Shown: positions 61,046 through 64,000 of the stretch, piece by piece
How the letters are laid out: every line of letters starts with the position of its first letter
Position numbering within the stretch: the first letter of the stretch is position 1
DNA from: Nostoc paludosum FACHB-159
Lineage (GTDB): Bacteria; Cyanobacteriota; Cyanobacteriia; Cyanobacteriales; Nostocaceae
Direction: 5' to 3'
DNA: 64,000 bases
Assembly: GCF_014698835.1 (NCBI RefSeq)
Contig: NZ_JACJTU010000014.1
Coordinates: 1-64,000, forward strand
Notes under the pieces: model-generated
Databases searched by the model: none
What the model was told of the DNA's origin: nothing
What the model saw: the letters and a program-made list of their open reading frames with translations, nothing else
Made by a program: the position numbers and the translations under genes

Positions 61046-62053
61046 ATGGCAGGAATGACCCTTGAACAGCTAAAAATATTTATGGCTGTGGCGCAGCACT
61101 TACACTTTACTAGGGCAGCAGAAGAACTTTATATTACACAACCTGCGGTCAGTGCAGCGATCCAAAATTTAGAGCAAGAATACGGAGTCAAGTTATTCCA
61201 TCGAATTGGTCGTCATATCGAGATTGCCGAGGCTGGTAAGTTACTGCAAGTGGAGGCGCAAAAAATTCTCGATCAAGTCTCCTTGACTGAAAGGGGATTG
61301 CGAGAATTGAATAATCTGCAACGGGGTGAATTGAAATTAGGCTCAAGTCTGACAATCGGTAATTATTGGCTACCAAGCAAGATTAGTGAGTTTAAGAGCC
61401 GATATCCTGGTATCCAAATTGACTGTACCCTTGCCAACGCTGAAACCATTTGTGTAGGAACAGCAATGGGACAATTTGATTTGGGTTTAGTGGAAGGAGA
61501 TGTGAAGCCAGCACTTCAAAATACTCTAGAGTACGAAATTGTGGGAAGCGATCGCTTGCAAATTGTGGTAGGTGAAAAACATCCTTGGTTTGAGCTTGGA
61601 GAAATTGAGTTAACCCAACTGACTCAAACGCCTTGGGTGATGCGAGTACCGGAATCTGGAACCCAGCAAAGATTTGAGGAAGCCTTGCTCAATTGGGGAA
61701 TTAACCTCAGCGAACTGAATGTAATTTTAGTGTTCGCCAGTGGTGAGATGGCAAAAGCAGCCATTGAAAACGGCGTAGGTGCAACTGGAATTTCTGAGTT
61801 GATGGTAAAAAAAGAAATTCAGCTTGGAACTTTACGGCCAATTAAAGTTATTGATAACAGAGAAAAAGAGAGTGCGATGCCTACGACAGGCTACGCCAAT
61901 GCTGAAATAGTTCGACCTTTTTTCAAACTCAAACACCGTCAGCGTTTCCAAACTGCTCTTTCCAAAGCCTTTGAACAAATGTTGTTATCTTCTATCTTAA
62001 ATAGTTCACACCAACAACCAACAAAAAAAGAAAAAGGAAAAATTAAAAGTTAA
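61046..62053 (+). CDS. LysR-family transcriptional regulator
   Basis: A 335-residue LTTR. The winged HTH covers about residues 5-64 (TLEQLKIFMAVAQHLHFTRA, AEELYITQPAVSAAIQNLEQ), followed by a linker helix and the effector-binding domain (GELKLGSSLTIGNYWLPSKI, ATGISELMVKKEI). The sequence resembles YeiE/CysB-like regulators. It is divergent from the CadD-type gene across 292 bases, the classical arrangement for an LTTR and its target, but an RND adaptor gene follows on the same strand and is another candidate target. A second ATG at 61055 with AGGA before it is possible. Confidence 0.9.
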   Translation: MAGMTLEQLKIFMAVAQHLHFTRAAEELYITQPAVSAAIQNLEQEYGVKLFHRIGRHIEIAEAGKLLQVEAQKILDQVSLTERGLRELNNLQRGELKLGSSLTIGNYWLPSKISEFKSRYPGIQIDCTLANAETICVGTAMGQFDLGLVEGDVKPALQNTLEYEIVGSDRLQIVVGEKHPWFELGEIELTQLTQTPWVMRVPESGTQQRFEEALLNWGINLSELNVILVFASGEMAKAAIENGVGATGISELMVKKEIQLGTLRPIKVIDNREKESAMPTTGYANAEIVRPFFKLKHRQRFQTALSKAFEQMLLSSILNSSHQQPTKKEKGKIKS

Positions 62054-62329
62054 TAGTCATTAGTCATTTGTCATTGGTCATTTGTTTTTCTCCGCGTCCC
62101 CGCGTCCCCGCGTCTCATCCCCTCATCTCCCCATACCCCATACCGATAAACAATTTTTCAAAATATATCATTCACCTTTAGGTAGATTTAGATGCAAATA
62201 TCAAAACAGTATATTTTAAATGGGTAAATATATAATTTACCGCAATAGCTCATGCCAAATCAGGAATTTCAATAGATAAAATCTTGATTGAGTGGTAATT
62301 TATTATGTTCATTAAATTCCTTATCAGCC

Positions 62330-63640
62330 ATGACATCCCCAGAGCCTCAAACTGATTTTGGAGAAAATTCTTCGCAAACCTCATTTGAGCCACCTCCAAA
62401 AAAACGGCGGTGGCTTTGGTTATTTTTAGCTGCACTACTATTGGTAGGAGGCGGAGTAACTCTAGTTTGGCGTTTGCTGACTCCAAAAAATTCAGCACCT
62501 TCAACTGCTAATGTTCAACCTCAAGGGGTAAGAGTCAGAATATCCACAGTACAAAGTGGCATCATTGAGGAAAGTTCAGATTTTATTGCTAGCCTGGAGT
62601 CCCAGCGCTCAATTAGCCTCAAACCAGCGATTCAGGGTCAAGTTTCCCAAATACTTGTCAAACCTGGAGATTCAGTAGCACAAGGGGCAGCAATCATCCA
62701 AGTAGACTCTAGACCGCAACAACAAGGAGTCAATAGAATCAATGCTCCGTCTGAAGCATTTTTAGGGCAACTAGAAAACGCCCGCGCTACACTCAAATCT
62801 TTAGAGGCGGAACGTCCGTCTTACCTTGCCAATGTGCAACTCAGCCAACAGGAATACGAAAAATATTTCAACTTAGCTCAGCAAGGTGCAGTATCTCGAC
62901 AGGCTAGCAATTTGTACGCTAATAGGCTAGCTGCCGCCAAGACTAGTCTAAATGCAATTGATTCTAGGATTCAAGCCCAACGAGCCAATATCTTAGAAGC
63001 TGAAAAATCTATACAACAAGCCAATGTAAATGTAAAACAGCAACCGCAGTATCAGAAAATTACTGCTCCCTTTGCTGGTACAGTTGGCGAAATCTCAGTG
63101 AAAGCAGGTGATTTGGTTAATACTTCTACACCGTTAGTTACCCTGTTGCAAAATCGGCCTTTAGAAGTTAAAGTCTCTGTGCCTCCAGAGCGAAAACCTC
63201 TATTGCGTGAGGGAATGCCGATGGAGATTATGAATACACAGGGTCAGAAGTTAGGTAGAACTAGAGTATTTTTCATTGCACCCAATGGCAGCGATCGAAC
63301 ACAAGGGATACTAATTAAAGCACTCTTTAATAATCCTAATGGTCAGGTACGTGCAAATCAATTGGCTAGGGCCAGAGTCATTTGGAATGAGCGCCCTGGA
63401 ATTTTAATTCCAACAACAGCAGTGACTCGTGTAGGTGGAGAAACTTTTGTCTATGTAGTTGAAACCCAAAAATCTCCCCAAGGTGCATCGATGCAAGTGG
63501 CTCGGCAAAAGCGAGTGAAGCTTGGTCAAATTAAAGGTAGTAATTATCAAGTGATTGAAGGATTACAGCCAGAAGATAAGATTATTATCTCAGGACTGCT
63601 TAATCTTACCGATGGTGTAGCGATCGCTCCAGAATTTTAG
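62330..63640 (+). CDS. RND efflux periplasmic adaptor (HlyD/MFP family)
   Basis: A 436-residue membrane-fusion protein. One N-terminal membrane anchor lies at about residues 28-48 (after PPPKKRRW). It is followed by a barrel-sandwich half-motif (PAIQGQVSQILVKPGDSVAQG, IIQVDSRP), a coiled-coil hairpin (about 150-235), the second half (YQKITAPFAGTVGEISVKAGDLV) and a beta-barrel (LEVKVSVPPERKPLLREG). This is the RND/AcrA-MexA type rather than a type I secretion HlyD. The ATG at 62330 is chosen over a TTG at 62288. The inner-membrane pump probably follows beyond the window. Confidence 0.88.
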   Translation: MTSPEPQTDFGENSSQTSFEPPPKKRRWLWLFLAALLLVGGGVTLVWRLLTPKNSAPSTANVQPQGVRVRISTVQSGIIEESSDFIASLESQRSISLKPAIQGQVSQILVKPGDSVAQGAAIIQVDSRPQQQGVNRINAPSEAFLGQLENARATLKSLEAERPSYLANVQLSQQEYEKYFNLAQQGAVSRQASNLYANRLAAAKTSLNAIDSRIQAQRANILEAEKSIQQANVNVKQQPQYQKITAPFAGTVGEISVKAGDLVNTSTPLVTLLQNRPLEVKVSVPPERKPLLREGMPMEIMNTQGQKLGRTRVFFIAPNGSDRTQGILIKALFNNPNGQVRANQLARARVIWNERPGILIPTTAVTRVGGETFVYVVETQKSPQGASMQVARQKRVKLGQIKGSNYQVIEGLQPEDKIIISGLLNLTDGVAIAPEF

Positions 63641-64000
63641 CATCAGAGAATGGGAAGACGAGGGTTTTCTGTTTCTTTGCAATTACCCTTGTCTCCACGT
63701 TCTCTTCGCTGACACCATAGGATACGCTGATTAGCAATTTTTAGACTTTAAACAACTTGAATTTAAGAGCCAGAATTCTCAATTGAGAATTATTTGTCGC
63801 TCATTTGTAGGCTGTAAAACTTTTCAGTCTTATAATTGTCCAGGTAGGATAGCACACTTGTGCTACTTTACCCAATTTGGGCTGAAAAAGTTTGTATAAA
63901 TCAGTTCTAATTTATACGAATAACGGCTCATTTATTTGGTTGTAAATTTTCTGTTTTCGTACTAAACATTACTTTGCAGGCATCCCTAAATTATGGATTT
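63641..64000. other. Spacer at the right edge
   Basis: No gene begins within the last 360 bases. A degenerate copy of the GTAGGGTAGCACAG palindrome (63843-63871, arms around AGCACA-CTT-GTGCT) and a GAATTCTCAATTGAGAATT palindrome (about 63774-63792) are present. Confidence 0.55.

Noticed and set aside
62330..63640. Type I secretion adaptor partner for the RTX proteins
   Set aside because: The barrel-sandwich and coiled-coil layout is that of RND adaptors, and the gene is over 30 kb from the nearest RTX gene.

Overview
The window comes from a filamentous heterocyst-type cyanobacterium of the Nostoc/Anabaena group. The reasons are frequent HIP1 octamers (GCGATCGC, for example at 2499, 7951 and 10270), heptanucleotide short tandem repeats (GGGCATT, AATGACT, ATCCAAA classes), a carotenoid ketolase of Nostoc CrtW type, a high-light-inducible protein, and a complete ebo gene set. 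The DNA is AT-rich, with long spacers full of small palindromes and MITE-like elements. No transposase gene, phage gene, rRNA or CRISPR array was seen.

Layout. 1-5.4 kb: a P450 fragment broken at a mobile-element end, a Wzx-type flippase, and ilvD. 5.5-10.2 kb: two tandem paralogous RTX-type calcium-binding proteins with related upstream regions. 11-14.6 kb: a solo molybdate-type binding protein and three tandem secreted PEP-CTERM-type paralogues, the first of which has lost its sorting tag. 14.9-20 kb: tRNA-CAU, an exported beta carbonic anhydrase, a GH133 glucosidase carrying two in-frame repeat insertions, and two redoxins. 20.3-27.4 kb: two convergent AAA-like ATPases, one fused to a Ser/Thr kinase, AAA and GAF modules (1880 aa). 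27.7-41.6 kb: a third RTX protein, then housekeeping and light-related genes (plsC, AI-2E permease, DUF2288, cofG, crtW, hli, a radical SAM protein, SemiSWEET, aroC) and two gene remnants. 42.4-53.4 kb: tyrosinase, catalase and the ebo cluster, with eboA-B-C-E-F on the minus strand and eboD divergent on the plus strand. 53.7-63.6 kb: aldo/keto reductase, Dps, pirin, a nuclease-like hypothetical, a methyltransferase, DUF202, a secreted hypothetical, a CadD-type permease, a LysR regulator and an RND adaptor whose pump genes presumably follow to the right.

How the genes fit together. The ebo set is the most system-like block. In Nostoc punctiforme the orthologous cluster is needed for movement of scytonemin precursors to the periplasm; its biochemistry is still unclear. 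Here all six genes are present around one 494-bp divergent control region that holds a 13-bp perfect inverted repeat. Tyrosinase, catalase, Dps, pirin, peroxiredoxin, Hli, CrtW and CofG are all plausible in light, UV and oxidative stress, but clustering alone does not prove co-regulation. The three RTX proteins, the PEP-CTERM paralogues and the flippase point to an elaborate cell surface or extracellular matrix.

Start sites were moved from the longest frame where a Shine-Dalgarno sequence or paralogue alignment supported it (modA, the three PEP-CTERM paralogues, carbonic anhydrase, RTX3, crtW, eboB, catalase, methyltransferase, DUF202, RND adaptor and a few others). All functional calls come from reading motifs; no database search was run.
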